The notes under the pieces are model-generated. The model did no database searches. It saw nothing but the letters and a program-made list of their open reading frames with translations, and had not been told where the DNA came from. A DNA stretch of 44,677 nt, taken from NCBI GenBank assembly GCA_035384565.1, contig DAOOIT010000049.1, positions 1-44,677 of the forward strand. Direction: 5' to 3'. Position numbers and translations under genes: made by a program. This document shows, in pieces, positions 8,170-16,254 of the stretch. How positions within the stretch are numbered: the first letter of the stretch is position 1; each line of letters starts with the position of its first letter. Origin of the DNA: Planctomycetota bacterium (GTDB taxonomy: Bacteria; Planctomycetota; PUPC01; DSUN01).

Positions 8170-9570
8170 ATGAAGCGTTACTTCTTCGGCAGCAGCCCCC
8201 GGGCGGTTGCCACGTTCGTCTGCTACGTTGTGAACGGGAGCGACCAGCGCGCCAGGGAACTGCTCGAGCACGAACTCGAGCGGAGCCAGTTCGACCGACG
8301 CGACCGCGACCTGGCCACCGAACTGGTCTACGGCGCGGTGCGACGGCGCGGGACGCTGGATCACCTGCTGGCTCGCGTGAGCAGCATCCCGCTCAGGAAG
8401 ATACAGCCGCGGGTGCTCGAGATCCTGCGGATCGGCGCCTATCAGTTGCTGTTCCTTGACAAGGTGCCTGCCTCGGCTGCGGTGAACGAGGCGGTGACGA
8501 TCGCGAGGCGGGTCGCCACGCCGAAAGGCGCGGGGTTCGTGAACGCCTGCCTGCGCACCCTGGCCCGAGCCATTGTGGCCAAGCGCGGCGAACAGGGCAG
8601 CGACCCGCGCTGCGCGGTGCCCGTGGGCGAGGGCGCGTGGTGCGTGCTGGACAGACCCCTCCTTCCGTCGCCCACGGCGTCTCCGGCGAAGTACCTCGCG
8701 GCCGCCTACTCGCATCCCGAGTGGCTGGTGCAGCGATGGCTCGCCCGTCTCGGCGAGGCGAAGACCCGCGAACTGTGCGACCACGACAACACCCACGCAG
8801 GGGTGGTCCTGCGGGTGAATCGCCTGCGGACGACGCGCGACGACCTGGTGGCAGAGGTGATTCGCTCGGGGCGCTGGGCGCGGCCCATCGGCACCGAGCA
8901 CGTGCTCGTGGACCAGGGCGGGGCTCTGGACGAGTTGGCCGCGCTCCGCGACGGGCTGTGCACGGTGCAGGGCGTGGCGGCGTCGGCCGCGGCGCCCCTG
9001 CTCGACCCGCAACCCGGCGAGCGGGTGCTCGACGTGTGCTCGGCGCCCGGCTCCAAGGCCTGCCAGATCGCCGAGCTGGCGAAGGGGCAGGCGGAGGTCG
9101 TGGCGCTCGACCTGTCGCCCAAGCGGCTGAAGCAGGTGGCCGAAAACGTCAAACGCCTCGGGGCGCGCACCGTGTGGCCCGTGGCGGGTGACGGGGCCTC
9201 GTGCGCGGCGCTCTTCCGCGCGGAGTTTGACGCCGTGCTGGTGGATGCGCCGTGCTCGAACACAGGGGTGCTCTCGCGCCGGGTGGAGAGCCGCTGGCGG
9301 ATCACGCCCGAGCGGATCCGCGAGCTGGCGCAGCTCCAGCGGCGTCTGCTCGGCTCGGCTGCCAGCGTCGCCAGACCCGGAGGGCGGCTCGTGTACAGCA
9401 CGTGCAGCCTGGAGCCGGAGGAGAACGAACTGGTCGTCGAGAGCCTCTGCGCCGAGCAGGCAGACTGGAAAGTTGTGAGCTCAAGATGTATACTGCCGTC
9501 GGAGACGAACGACGACGGCGGGTACGTGGCGCTCCTGCAACGTGCGGGGCGCGGTTCCACTGGGGGCTGA
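8170..9570 (+). CDS. rsmB: 16S rRNA (cytosine-C5)-methyltransferase RsmB
   Basis: A protein of 466 residues. It methylates cytosine (C967 in E. coli numbering) of 16S rRNA with S-adenosylmethionine. The N-terminal NusB-like RNA-binding domain is visible (RRDRDLATELVYGAVRRRGT; PASAAVNEAVTIARR). The Rossmann methyltransferase domain shows the SAM motif DVCSAPGSKACQIAEL, then DAPCSNTGVLSRR with the motif IV cysteine and LVYSTCSLEPEENE with the motif VI catalytic cysteine. Both cysteines expected of the NOL1/NOP2/Sun family are present. I take ATG 8170 (AAGG-like site 5 nt upstream); an in-frame GTG at 8110 with AGGGAAG nine bases before it is a real alternative and would add 20 residues. It stands between two paralogous TPR/secretin-N genes to which it has no obvious functional tie. 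Confidence 0.92.
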   Translation: MKRYFFGSSPRAVATFVCYVVNGSDQRARELLEHELERSQFDRRDRDLATELVYGAVRRRGTLDHLLARVSSIPLRKIQPRVLEILRIGAYQLLFLDKVPASAAVNEAVTIARRVATPKGAGFVNACLRTLARAIVAKRGEQGSDPRCAVPVGEGAWCVLDRPLLPSPTASPAKYLAAAYSHPEWLVQRWLARLGEAKTRELCDHDNTHAGVVLRVNRLRTTRDDLVAEVIRSGRWARPIGTEHVLVDQGGALDELAALRDGLCTVQGVAASAAAPLLDPQPGERVLDVCSAPGSKACQIAELAKGQAEVVALDLSPKRLKQVAENVKRLGARTVWPVAGDGASCAALFRAEFDAVLVDAPCSNTGVLSRRVESRWRITPERIRELAQLQRRLLGSAASVARPGGRLVYSTCSLEPEENELVVESLCAEQADWKVVSSRCILPSETNDDGGYVALLQRAGRGSTGG

Positions 9571-9608
9571 AGGCTACCACCACGGTGGGAGGCGAAAGGG
9601 GTCGAACC

Positions 9609-11195
9609 ATGCGAGGACGGTTGCAGTTGGGGCTGCTCTGCGGGCTCTTGGTGGCGGCGCTGGCCGGGGCGCTCTGGGCTGCGGAGGCGCCGAAGGCCGA
9701 GGGCGAAGCCGCGAAGCCGGCCCTCAGCCCCGAGGAGCAGGCGGCCCAGGACCTCATCAAGCGCTTCCAAGTTGAGCGCAAGGTCCAGGAGGATCAGAAG
9801 AGCTTCATGGCCGCGCAGCGCGTCGCCCTGGGTCAGGCGCACCTGAACAACGGCGCCTACGAGGACGCGCGCCGTCAGTTCGAGGAAGCCCTCAAGCTGG
9901 ACGAGACGAATAAGGACGCCCAGGAGGGCCTGCGCAAGGCCCAGAGCCTGCTGGGCGTGATCAAGCCGAAGTTCGGCGACCTGGCCGGCGACTACGCGCG
10001 GCAGCGCGCCATCGCCCTGGAGGTCCAGCGCACCGAGCTCCAGAACATGTTCGAGGCGGCGAAGGAGCGGTTCGACAAGGGCGAGTTCATTGACGCCATC
10101 GAGGGCTTCACCCGCGCGGCCGCCAGGGGCCGCTACCTGTCGCCCAACATCGAGGTCGGCAAGATCGTCGAAGACTCCGAGGCGTACATCCAGAAGGCCA
10201 TGGTCGGCATCGAAAAGAAGCGCGCCGAGACCGAGGAAGCCCGCCGCAAGGAGGCCGACCGCGAGGCCCGCGAGCTGGTGGCCCAGCGCGAACGGCTGCT
10301 CGACGAGCGCACCCGCGCCCTCTATCGCCAGGCCACCACCCTGCTCGACGAGCGCAGGTACAGCGAAGTCCAGAAAATCTGTGAGGAAATCCTCCGCAAG
10401 GATCCGTCGAACGGCGCCGCCCAGACGCTGCTCGAGACCGCCAAGACCGCGGGCCGGCAGGCCGAAATTGACCGCGCGGTGAAGGAGCGCCGCCAGGAGA
10501 CCGATCGGCACTGGCAGGAGACCGAGGCCTACTGCGTGCCCTACACGCTCGTGCGGCCCTACATTCCGCGCGAGAAGTTCGAGGAAGTGCGCGCCCGCAA
10601 GGCCGAGACCTCGATTGGCCAGGAGATCGTGGAGCAGGAGTGGGAGCGCCGCATCAAGGAGGCCCTCAATAAGAAGGTGACCTTCGACTTCGTGGAGACC
10701 CCGCTCCAGGACGTGGTGAACTTCCTCAGCAGCCTGGTGGACGTGACGATCGTGCTCGACACGGCGGCCGTGAAGGACGCGCCGAACGTGACCCTGCGCG
10801 TGAACGAGATGCGGCTCCAGTCGGCCCTGAACTGGATCCTCAAGCTCGTGGCCCTCAAGTACACGCTCAAGGACGAAGCCGTCTTCATCTCCAAGGCCGA
10901 GGCCATCATGGAGAAGGCCGTCCTCCGCATGTACGATGTCACCGATCTCACCATTGACATCAAGAACTTCCAGGGCCGGCAGCAGGCCCTCGCCAGCGAC
11001 AGCGGCTATGCCTCCACCGGCAGCAGCTTCGGGGGCGGCGGCGGCGGCGAAATGGCCCAGGAGTTCTTCGGCGGCGACGAGGAGAACAAAGAAGAAGAGA
11101 AACTCACAGGCGAGAGCCTCGTGGAGTTCATCAAGAAGACCATCGCCCCCGGCACGTGGTCCGACGACGTGGTCGGTGGCGGCAAGGAGTTCTAG
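9609..11195 (+). CDS. Exported TPR protein with C-terminal secretin-N-like domain (paralogue 2)
   Basis: A protein of 528 residues with a clear signal peptide (LGLLCGLLVAALAGALWAAE). The layout matches the gene at 6279. After the signal comes the shared motif LSPEEQAAQDLI, a TPR pair (LGQAHLNNGAYEDARRQFEE), charged helical repeats, and from about residue 357 the VTFDFVETPLQDVVNFLSSL secretin-N-like domain with LQSALNWILKLVALKYTLKD. A glycine-rich stretch (GSSFGGGGGG) is near residue 480. It ends at WSDDVVGGGKEF, where true secretins continue into the channel domain. ATG 9609 has AAAGGGG about 8 nt upstream. It begins 38 nt after rsmB and may be co-transcribed with it. Conserved duplication of this layout suggests a heteromeric envelope partner pair, which is inference. 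Confidence 0.8.
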   Translation: MRGRLQLGLLCGLLVAALAGALWAAEAPKAEGEAAKPALSPEEQAAQDLIKRFQVERKVQEDQKSFMAAQRVALGQAHLNNGAYEDARRQFEEALKLDETNKDAQEGLRKAQSLLGVIKPKFGDLAGDYARQRAIALEVQRTELQNMFEAAKERFDKGEFIDAIEGFTRAAARGRYLSPNIEVGKIVEDSEAYIQKAMVGIEKKRAETEEARRKEADREARELVAQRERLLDERTRALYRQATTLLDERRYSEVQKICEEILRKDPSNGAAQTLLETAKTAGRQAEIDRAVKERRQETDRHWQETEAYCVPYTLVRPYIPREKFEEVRARKAETSIGQEIVEQEWERRIKEALNKKVTFDFVETPLQDVVNFLSSLVDVTIVLDTAAVKDAPNVTLRVNEMRLQSALNWILKLVALKYTLKDEAVFISKAEAIMEKAVLRMYDVTDLTIDIKNFQGRQQALASDSGYASTGSSFGGGGGGEMAQEFFGGDEENKEEEKLTGESLVEFIKKTIAPGTWSDDVVGGGKEF

Positions 11196-11220
11196 GGAAG
11201 AGGAGCGACACAAGCCGACG

Positions 11221-11256
11221 AGCCCGGCCGCGTGCCCCTGGCCCGTTGGCCGGGCT
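11221..11256 (+). terminator. Hairpin terminator after paralogue 2
   Basis: AGCCCGGCC (11221-11229) pairs perfectly with GGCCGGGCT (11248-11256) across an 18-nt loop, 25 bases after the stop codon. It is followed by TGTTC, so the T-tract is weak. Confidence 0.55.
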
Positions 11257-11515
11257 TGTTCATGTTCGGCGCGGGGTACTGCTTCGGCCACGAATCTGTC
11301 TGCCTTCTCCTGCGTAGCGCCCAGCGTCTCGCTTGTCCAAAACCACCGCGAGCCGGACGCCTGCGGCTACGTCAGAAGCCTTGACCGACGCAGCGTGGCT
11401 CTTGACACAGCGGACTGATGCACGGCCGGGGCAGTCAGCGTGCGCGTCTCGCCGCTTCGCCCGGGCTCGCCGAGCCGGCGCGGCTTGGGCGTCTGGCGAC
11501 ACAAGGCGGCCCAGA
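11257..11515. other. Intergenic stretch without recognised gene
   Basis: Together with the terminator this forms a 320-bp gap between coding genes. It holds TTGACC at 11382 and TTGACA at 11402 on the plus strand but no well-spaced -10 box for either. I see no conserved RNA or repeat. The reading frame of the next gene is open through part of it, so a longer N-terminus there cannot be wholly excluded. Confidence 0.4.
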
Positions 11516-13819
11516 ATGCCGAACCTGCCATTTCGACCGCCGCCGGGAGTGCACCCCACGTTGCGCGAGCGCCGTGTGGCGCAACGCGCGCAGCGCGAGG
11601 AGCCGGCGGAGCGCGCCGCCGGTGGGCTCCGGCGCGTGCCGTGGTTTCTGCTCTCCTGCCTGATCCACGCCTGCCTCCTGGTGCTCACCGCGCTGATCTT
11701 CGGCAGCCGCCCGGTGCCCGTGGCCGAGGTCTCGGGCCACGTGTTCGAGGTGGGCCTGCTCGCCGAGCGGCCGAGCCCGGCCGAGGTGCCCAAGCCCCGC
11801 GAACCGGAGCGGCCGCCCATCAAGGTGGAGGAGCCCCCGCCCCCGCCCTCGAAGGCGGAGCCAGAGGAGCAACCCCCGCCCGTTGCGCCTCCGCCGGCGG
11901 CGCCCGAGCCGGCCCGCCGCGACGAGCCCGCGGCCGCCCAGGCCACCCCCGTGCTCGAAGTGGCCGGCGGTCCAGCCCCCGCGCGCGATGTCTTCGCATC
12001 CAGAGGCCCCAGCGCGCGGGAGACCGCGGTCAGGCAATGGGGAGGGAGTGCCGCCTCGGAGCGCGCAGTGGACGCGGCGCTCGAATGGCTCCGCGTCCAT
12101 CAGGAGCCCGATGGCAGGTGGAACGACGGCGACCCGCAGCTCAAGCTGGCCCCTGGGCTGTCGGGGCTGGCCGTGTTGGCGTTCCTGGGCAAGGGGCACA
12201 CCCACACCGACGAGGGGCGATACCGCGACACGGTGGCCCACGGCCTTCGCTATCTGCTCAGCATACAGACCCCCGAGGGGCGCTTCGGCGAACCCTACCT
12301 GGTGGGCGCCGAGAAGAACAACAGGTACCTCATGTACCACCAGGGCATCGCCACCATGGCCCTGGCTGAGGCCTATGCGATGACGCGCGACCCCGCGCTA
12401 CGCGAGCCCGTGCGGCGCGCCGTCGCGTTCATCCAGCGGGCGCAGCAGGACGCAGGAGGGTGGGACTACGGCGACGCGCCCACGGGCCGCAACGACACGT
12501 CGGTGACCGGCTGGCAGGTCATGGCCCTCAAGTCGGCCCACGCCGCGGGTATCGAGGTGGGGTGGGAGACGCTGTTCGGCATCATGCGCCACCTCCACCT
12601 CAACACCAGCGCCGCCGGCGAGGTGATCTACGCGAACCGCGAGCCCGGCCCGTGGCGGCGGGGGCCGGGCATGGTGGCCGTCGGCCTCTTCTCGTACCTC
12701 GCGCTGGGCTGGCCGCGGGACTGCGCCCTCGCACAGCAGCAGGCCGACCTCCTCTTGGCCAACTTGCCCGACTGGGCCGACATGAACCGAAACGACCCCC
12801 GCGACCCCGCGGATTGCCTCCACACGATGTACTACTGGTACTATGGCACGCTCGCCCTCTTCCAGATGGGCGGGCACTGGTGGACCCGATGGAACGCGCA
12901 CCTGCGCGACCTGCTCATCGCCCGGCAGTGCTCCGACGGCGACAGGAAAGGAAGCTGGGACCCTCCCGACCGAGGCTTCGATGCCGCCGGAGGCCGAGTT
13001 TACACGACCGCGCTCAACGCGCTCACCCTGGAGGTCTACTATCGCTATCTCCCGTTCTACCGCGAAGGGGCCCTCGACGCCCTGGACGTGCTGGAGAAGG
13101 CGACGCGAGTGCGCAGCTCCGACGCCACCCGCCGCCGGGCGCTCCTGCTGCTCGGCTCGTTCAACACCCCGAGAGCCCAGGACCTGCTGGTGGGCGCGCT
13201 CGACGACCCCGACCCCGCCACCCGGGCGACGGCCCAACGCGTCCTGGTCGATCAGAAATGCGAACGCGTGGTGCCCGACCTGCTGCGCCAACTGGAGAGC
13301 GTGAGCGCCCTGGCCAGGATGCAGGCCGTATCGAGCCTCACGCGGTTCGGCGACAAGCGGTTTGTCCCCCACCTGATCAAGGCCCTGCGCGACCCGGAGA
13401 GAGTCGTGCGGGACCGCGCGATCCAGGGCCTGCGGAAGCTGACCGGCGAGGGCTTCGGGTTCCTCGCCGACGCCTCGGCGCAGAACCGCGAAGAGGCGGT
13501 GCAACTCTGGGAGCGTTGGTGGCGTGGCGAAGTGGCGCAACCGCCGCCCGGCGGCATCCGCGGCCGCGTGCTGGTGGTGGACGAGCAGGCCCCGAACGTG
13601 GTGGTGCTGGACGTGGGCGGCGACGCCGCGGTGCACCGGGGACAGCGCTTCGAGGTGCGGCGCGATGGCAAGGTGATCGCGGTGCTACAGGCCGAGAAGG
13701 TCGAGCCCACCCTCACCATGGCCCGCGTCCTCGAGCGACGCGGCGAGCCGCTGCGCGAGGGGGACGCCATCCAGTCGGTTGCCGAATCCCCTGTGGCGGG
13801 TGCCGGCGGCGACCAGTGA
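11516..13819 (+). CDS. Membrane-anchored proline-rich / alpha-alpha toroid / HEAT-repeat fusion protein
   Basis: A protein of 767 residues. An N-terminal cytosolic tail and one transmembrane helix (WFLLSCLIHACLLVLTALIF, about 43-63) are followed by a TonB-like proline/glutamate-rich linker (EPPPPPSKAEPEEQPPPVAP). Residues about 165-510 form a squalene-cyclase/prenyltransferase-like alpha/alpha toroid (AVDAALEWLRVHQEPDGRWN; YLLSIQTPEGRFGEP; QQDAGGWDYGD). HEAT repeats follow at about 530-650 (QDLLVGALDDPDPATRATAQ; VPHLIKALRDPERVVRDRAI). The last 80 residues (GRVLVVDEQAPNVVVLDVGG) are a small beta domain like those ending FlgT-type proteins. No terpene-cyclase DxDD motif is evident, so it is probably a binding scaffold. 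ATG 11516 has AAGGCGG eight bases upstream. It follows the two TPR/secretin-N genes and may act with them at the inner membrane. Confidence 0.78.
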   Translation: MPNLPFRPPPGVHPTLRERRVAQRAQREEPAERAAGGLRRVPWFLLSCLIHACLLVLTALIFGSRPVPVAEVSGHVFEVGLLAERPSPAEVPKPREPERPPIKVEEPPPPPSKAEPEEQPPPVAPPPAAPEPARRDEPAAAQATPVLEVAGGPAPARDVFASRGPSARETAVRQWGGSAASERAVDAALEWLRVHQEPDGRWNDGDPQLKLAPGLSGLAVLAFLGKGHTHTDEGRYRDTVAHGLRYLLSIQTPEGRFGEPYLVGAEKNNRYLMYHQGIATMALAEAYAMTRDPALREPVRRAVAFIQRAQQDAGGWDYGDAPTGRNDTSVTGWQVMALKSAHAAGIEVGWETLFGIMRHLHLNTSAAGEVIYANREPGPWRRGPGMVAVGLFSYLALGWPRDCALAQQQADLLLANLPDWADMNRNDPRDPADCLHTMYYWYYGTLALFQMGGHWWTRWNAHLRDLLIARQCSDGDRKGSWDPPDRGFDAAGGRVYTTALNALTLEVYYRYLPFYREGALDALDVLEKATRVRSSDATRRRALLLLGSFNTPRAQDLLVGALDDPDPATRATAQRVLVDQKCERVVPDLLRQLESVSALARMQAVSSLTRFGDKRFVPHLIKALRDPERVVRDRAIQGLRKLTGEGFGFLADASAQNREEAVQLWERWWRGEVAQPPPGGIRGRVLVVDEQAPNVVVLDVGGDAAVHRGQRFEVRRDGKVIAVLQAEKVEPTLTMARVLERRGEPLREGDAIQSVAESPVAGAGGDQ

Positions 13820-13860
13820 GCGCCCCAGGCCCCGGGAATAAGCCGGCCCCTGCTACTTGC

Positions 13861-13938
13861 CTGGTCTCCGTGGGGGAGGAGCACGAAGACCGTGGGGCGG
13901 CGAAGTCACAGGGGCCGACAGGGATTGGACCCTCACCT
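13861..13938 (-). ncRNA. Possible small RNA downstream of the orphan promoter
   Basis: This is a weak proposal. Read on the minus strand it contains GGTCTTCGTG (13891-13882) pairing with CACGGAGACC (13872-13863) around a 9-nt C-rich loop CTCCTCCCC. The one imperfect pair is G-U on this strand but A-C on the other, which favours a minus-strand RNA. The loop is complementary to Shine-Dalgarno-like GGGGAGGAG. No known RNA family was recognised. Confidence 0.22.
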
Positions 13939-13944
13939 ATACAA

Positions 13945-13973
13945 ATGCTAGCGCCCGGCGCACGACATGTCAA
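13945..13973 (-). promoter_or_regulatory. Orphan minus-strand promoter
   Basis: On the minus strand TTGACA (13973-13968), 17 nt, TAGCAT (13950-13945) make a near-consensus promoter that points away from the adjacent repeat element. No protein gene follows on that strand. The transcript would run about 120 nt before entering the 3' end of the toroid/HEAT gene as antisense. Confidence 0.45.
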
Positions 13974-13986
13974 GAGGAAAATCCAA

Positions 13987-14263
13987 CTCCTCTGGGTTTG
14001 GCGCTCCTGACGTGGCCGCCATTGGGCAGCGTGGGGCCGGTGCCGCGGCGCCAGCGAGGGCCATCCCATAACCCTCAATGCCCCAATGCCTTACGCTCTC
14101 CGGCCATTCCCGCTCACATACTTGCTCATCGCGCAGATGAGCGAGTATGGCCGGAGCCGCGAGAATCGCCCATTCTCGCCCATCTACCCATGCTGTATCA
14201 CTTTCCCCCTCACAGGGCTGATACAGCATGGACAGGCTCCTAGGATCGCCAGACCCTGAAGAG
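13987..14263 (+). repeat. MITE-like element, copy 1 (internally shortened)
   Basis: A 277-bp intergenic element bounded by inverted ends: CTCCTCTGGGTTTGGCGCTCCT (13987-14008, shown here as landmark CTCCTCTGGGTTTGG) and its near-complement at 14242-14263 (AGGATCGCCAGACCCTGA). Inside are three hairpins. A: CATACTTGCTCATC (14117-14130) with GATGAGCGAGTATG (14136-14149), extended by CTCCGGCC/GCCGGAG. C: GCGAGAAT (14159-14166) with ATTCTCGC (14172-14179). B: CCATGCTGTATCA (14188-14200) with TGATACAGCATGG (14219-14231), loop 18 nt. Compared with copy 2 it lacks about 100 bp next to the right end. It lies between convergent genes. I see no clear target duplication. Confidence 0.75.
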
Positions 14264-14289
14264 GCCAGCACTCCGAATCCGCCCGGGCG

Positions 14290-16161
14290 TCAGGTGGCTT
14301 GCGGCGAGGCGCCCTGGTCGTGGAACGCGGCGTGGATGATGGCCGCCTGCCTGGCCGAGATTCCCGGAACTTCGGCCAGTTCCCGCGGCGAGGCGGCGCG
14401 GATGGCCCGCACGCTGCCGAAATGGGCGACGAGTGCCCTCTTGCGGGCCGGGCCAACGCCCGGGATACGGTCCAGGACAGAGCCCAGGAAGGGCCGACGC
14501 CGAAGCTTGCGGTGGTAGGCGATGGCGAAGCGGTGGGCCTCGTCGCGGATGCGCTCGAGGAGGTGCAATTCCGCGGCATCGCGGGGCAGGACGATGGGCT
14601 CGGCGCGCCCCGGCACGAACACCCGCTCGTCGGTGGGCATCGGCGCGCGCCCGGCGCGCGAGGCGGGCCGCCTGTCGCGGCCCTTGGCGAGGGCGACGAC
14701 GTCCACGCCGCCCACTGCCAGGTCGGCCATCACGGACTGCGCGACCGCGAGCTGCCCCTTTCCGCCGTCCACGATGATCAGGTCGGGCAGGTCCTGCTCG
14801 GCCACGCCGCGCTGGAGCCGGCGGAGCAGGACCTCGCGCATCATGGCATAGTCGTCGGCGCCCTGGACCGTCTTGATGCGGTACCGGCGATAGCGTGCCT
14901 TGTTGGGAGCGCCGTCGTCGAAGGTCACCTGCGAGCCCACGGCCTCGGCGCCTCCGATGTTCGAGATGTCGTAACACTCCATGCGGTGGGGGAGCTGGGC
15001 GAGGCCGAGGGCGGCCTGGAGCCCCTGGAGGAGACGCGAGCGGTCGCGCTCCGTGGCGTGCGCGGCCCGGAACGCGCTCTCGGCGTTGCGCATGGCCATG
15101 GCCACCAGGCGCGCCTTCTCGCCGCGCTGCGGGCAGTGGACCAGCACCGCGCCGCCGCGGCGGTCGGCGAGCCAGTCGGCGAGCGCCGGAGCGCCGGCCA
15201 GAACAACGGGAACCAGCACCTCGGGCGGGATGAAGCGGTTCGCGGCGTAGAAGCGCTGGAGGAACTCGGCGAAGGCATGAGCGGCGTCGTGGCCGCGCGT
15301 GGCGACGGCGTAGGTGGGCACGTCCTCGAGCCGGCCGCGGCGGACGAGAAGGGCCTGGACGAGCATCGCCTCGCCCTCCTGGTGGAAGCCGAAGACGTCC
15401 CGGTCAACGCGCGGAGAACCTGCGAGCGACTGGGCCTCGATCGTGCGTTGCACGGCGGCGAGCTGGTCGCGGTACCTGGCCGCGAGCTCGTACTCCTGCG
15501 CGGCCGCGGCCTGGCGCATCTTGGCGGCGAGGCGTTCCGCCAGCTCCTGGTTCCTGCCGCGAAGGAACATCTCCACCTCATCGAGCAGTTGCCCGTACGC
15601 GGCGGCGTCCACATACCCCACGCAGGGCGCCACGCAGCGGCCGATCTCGTGATAGAGGCAGGGCCGGGTGCGGCTCCGGAACACGGCCTCGGGGCACTTG
15701 CGGATGGGGAACACGGTGTTCACGATCCGCAAGGTCTCGCGCACCGCCGCCGCGGAGGCATAGGGGCCGAAATACGAGGCCCCGTCCTCCTGATACCGCC
15801 GCACCGTCTCCAGGCGTGGGAAGGGGTGGCGGCGGTCCAGGCGGATGCTGAGGAACGTCTTGTCGTCCTTGAGCTGGATGTTGAAGCGAGGCTTGAACTG
15901 CTTGATCAGGTTGTTCTCGAGGAGCAGCGCCTCCTTCTCGCTGGCGACCAACACCCAATCGAGGTCCGCCACCCTCGGCACCATGTGCTCGACGAAGACC
16001 CGATCGTCGCCCGACGCCTGGAAGTAGGACCGCACCCTGGCCCGGAGGTTCACGGCCTTGCCCACGTAGATCACCTTGCTGTGGCAGTCCTTCATCAGGT
16101 ACACGCCGCAGGCCTCGGGCAGGACGGCGAGCTTCTCCTGGACCCTGGTCGGGAGCGACAT
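14290..16161 (-). CDS. uvrC: Excinuclease ABC subunit C
   Basis: A protein of 623 residues, normal for UvrC, the subunit of the UvrABC nucleotide-excision repair nuclease that makes the dual incision around a lesion. The N-terminal GIY-YIG nuclease is visible (CGVYLMKD, then KVIYVGKAVNLRARVRSYF), with the expected R and E. The four-cysteine region is CRCLYHEIGRCVAPC-like (KCPEA, RPCLYHEIGRCVAPCVGY). A UVR motif (AAKMRQAAAAQEYELAARYR) is near residue 215. The RNase H-like 5' nuclease has MECYDISNIGG and IVDGGKGQLAVA, and the C-terminus carries paired helix-hairpin-helix motifs (IPGVGPARKRALVAHFGSV). ATG 16161 has AGGAG upstream. Its promoter overlaps the start region of the divergent MFS gene. 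Confidence 0.96.
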   Translation of the reverse strand: MSLPTRVQEKLAVLPEACGVYLMKDCHSKVIYVGKAVNLRARVRSYFQASGDDRVFVEHMVPRVADLDWVLVASEKEALLLENNLIKQFKPRFNIQLKDDKTFLSIRLDRRHPFPRLETVRRYQEDGASYFGPYASAAAVRETLRIVNTVFPIRKCPEAVFRSRTRPCLYHEIGRCVAPCVGYVDAAAYGQLLDEVEMFLRGRNQELAERLAAKMRQAAAAQEYELAARYRDQLAAVQRTIEAQSLAGSPRVDRDVFGFHQEGEAMLVQALLVRRGRLEDVPTYAVATRGHDAAHAFAEFLQRFYAANRFIPPEVLVPVVLAGAPALADWLADRRGGAVLVHCPQRGEKARLVAMAMRNAESAFRAAHATERDRSRLLQGLQAALGLAQLPHRMECYDISNIGGAEAVGSQVTFDDGAPNKARYRRYRIKTVQGADDYAMMREVLLRRLQRGVAEQDLPDLIIVDGGKGQLAVAQSVMADLAVGGVDVVALAKGRDRRPASRAGRAPMPTDERVFVPGRAEPIVLPRDAAELHLLERIRDEAHRFAIAYHRKLRRRPFLGSVLDRIPGVGPARKRALVAHFGSVRAIRAASPRELAEVPGISARQAAIIHAAFHDQGASPQAT

Positions 16162-16218
16162 GGCGCATTGCTCCTGTCGGGGGCGGGTGGTATGATGGGA
16201 CCCCCGCGCGTCACCCTC

Positions 16219-16248
16219 ATTATACTCCGGGTGGCGCCCTTCGCCCAA
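16219..16248 (-). promoter_or_regulatory. uvrC promoter
   Basis: On the minus strand TTGGGC (16248-16243), 18 nt, TATAAT (16224-16219), about 58 bp before the uvrC ATG. The -10 overlaps a plus-strand TATACT (16221-16226) that may serve the divergent MFS gene. Confidence 0.6.
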
Positions 16249-16254
16249 GAGGGG

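Noticed and set aside
13911..13934. tRNA-like T-arm and acceptor end on the minus strand (TCCAATCCCTGTCGGCCCC)
   Set aside because: No matching 5' acceptor or anticodon arm is found at the right distance and the T-stem has a mismatch, so it is not a tRNA gene; at most a fragment.
13987..14263. Target-site duplications flanking the MITE-like copies
   Set aside because: I compared the flanks of all three copies and saw no convincing direct repeats, so transposition by duplication is not claimed.
14299..16254. Plus-strand open frame joined to the N-terminus of the MFS transporter, opposite uvrC
   Set aside because: uvrC motifs are complete on the minus strand; the MFS protein has a natural start with ribosome site at 16255-16261.
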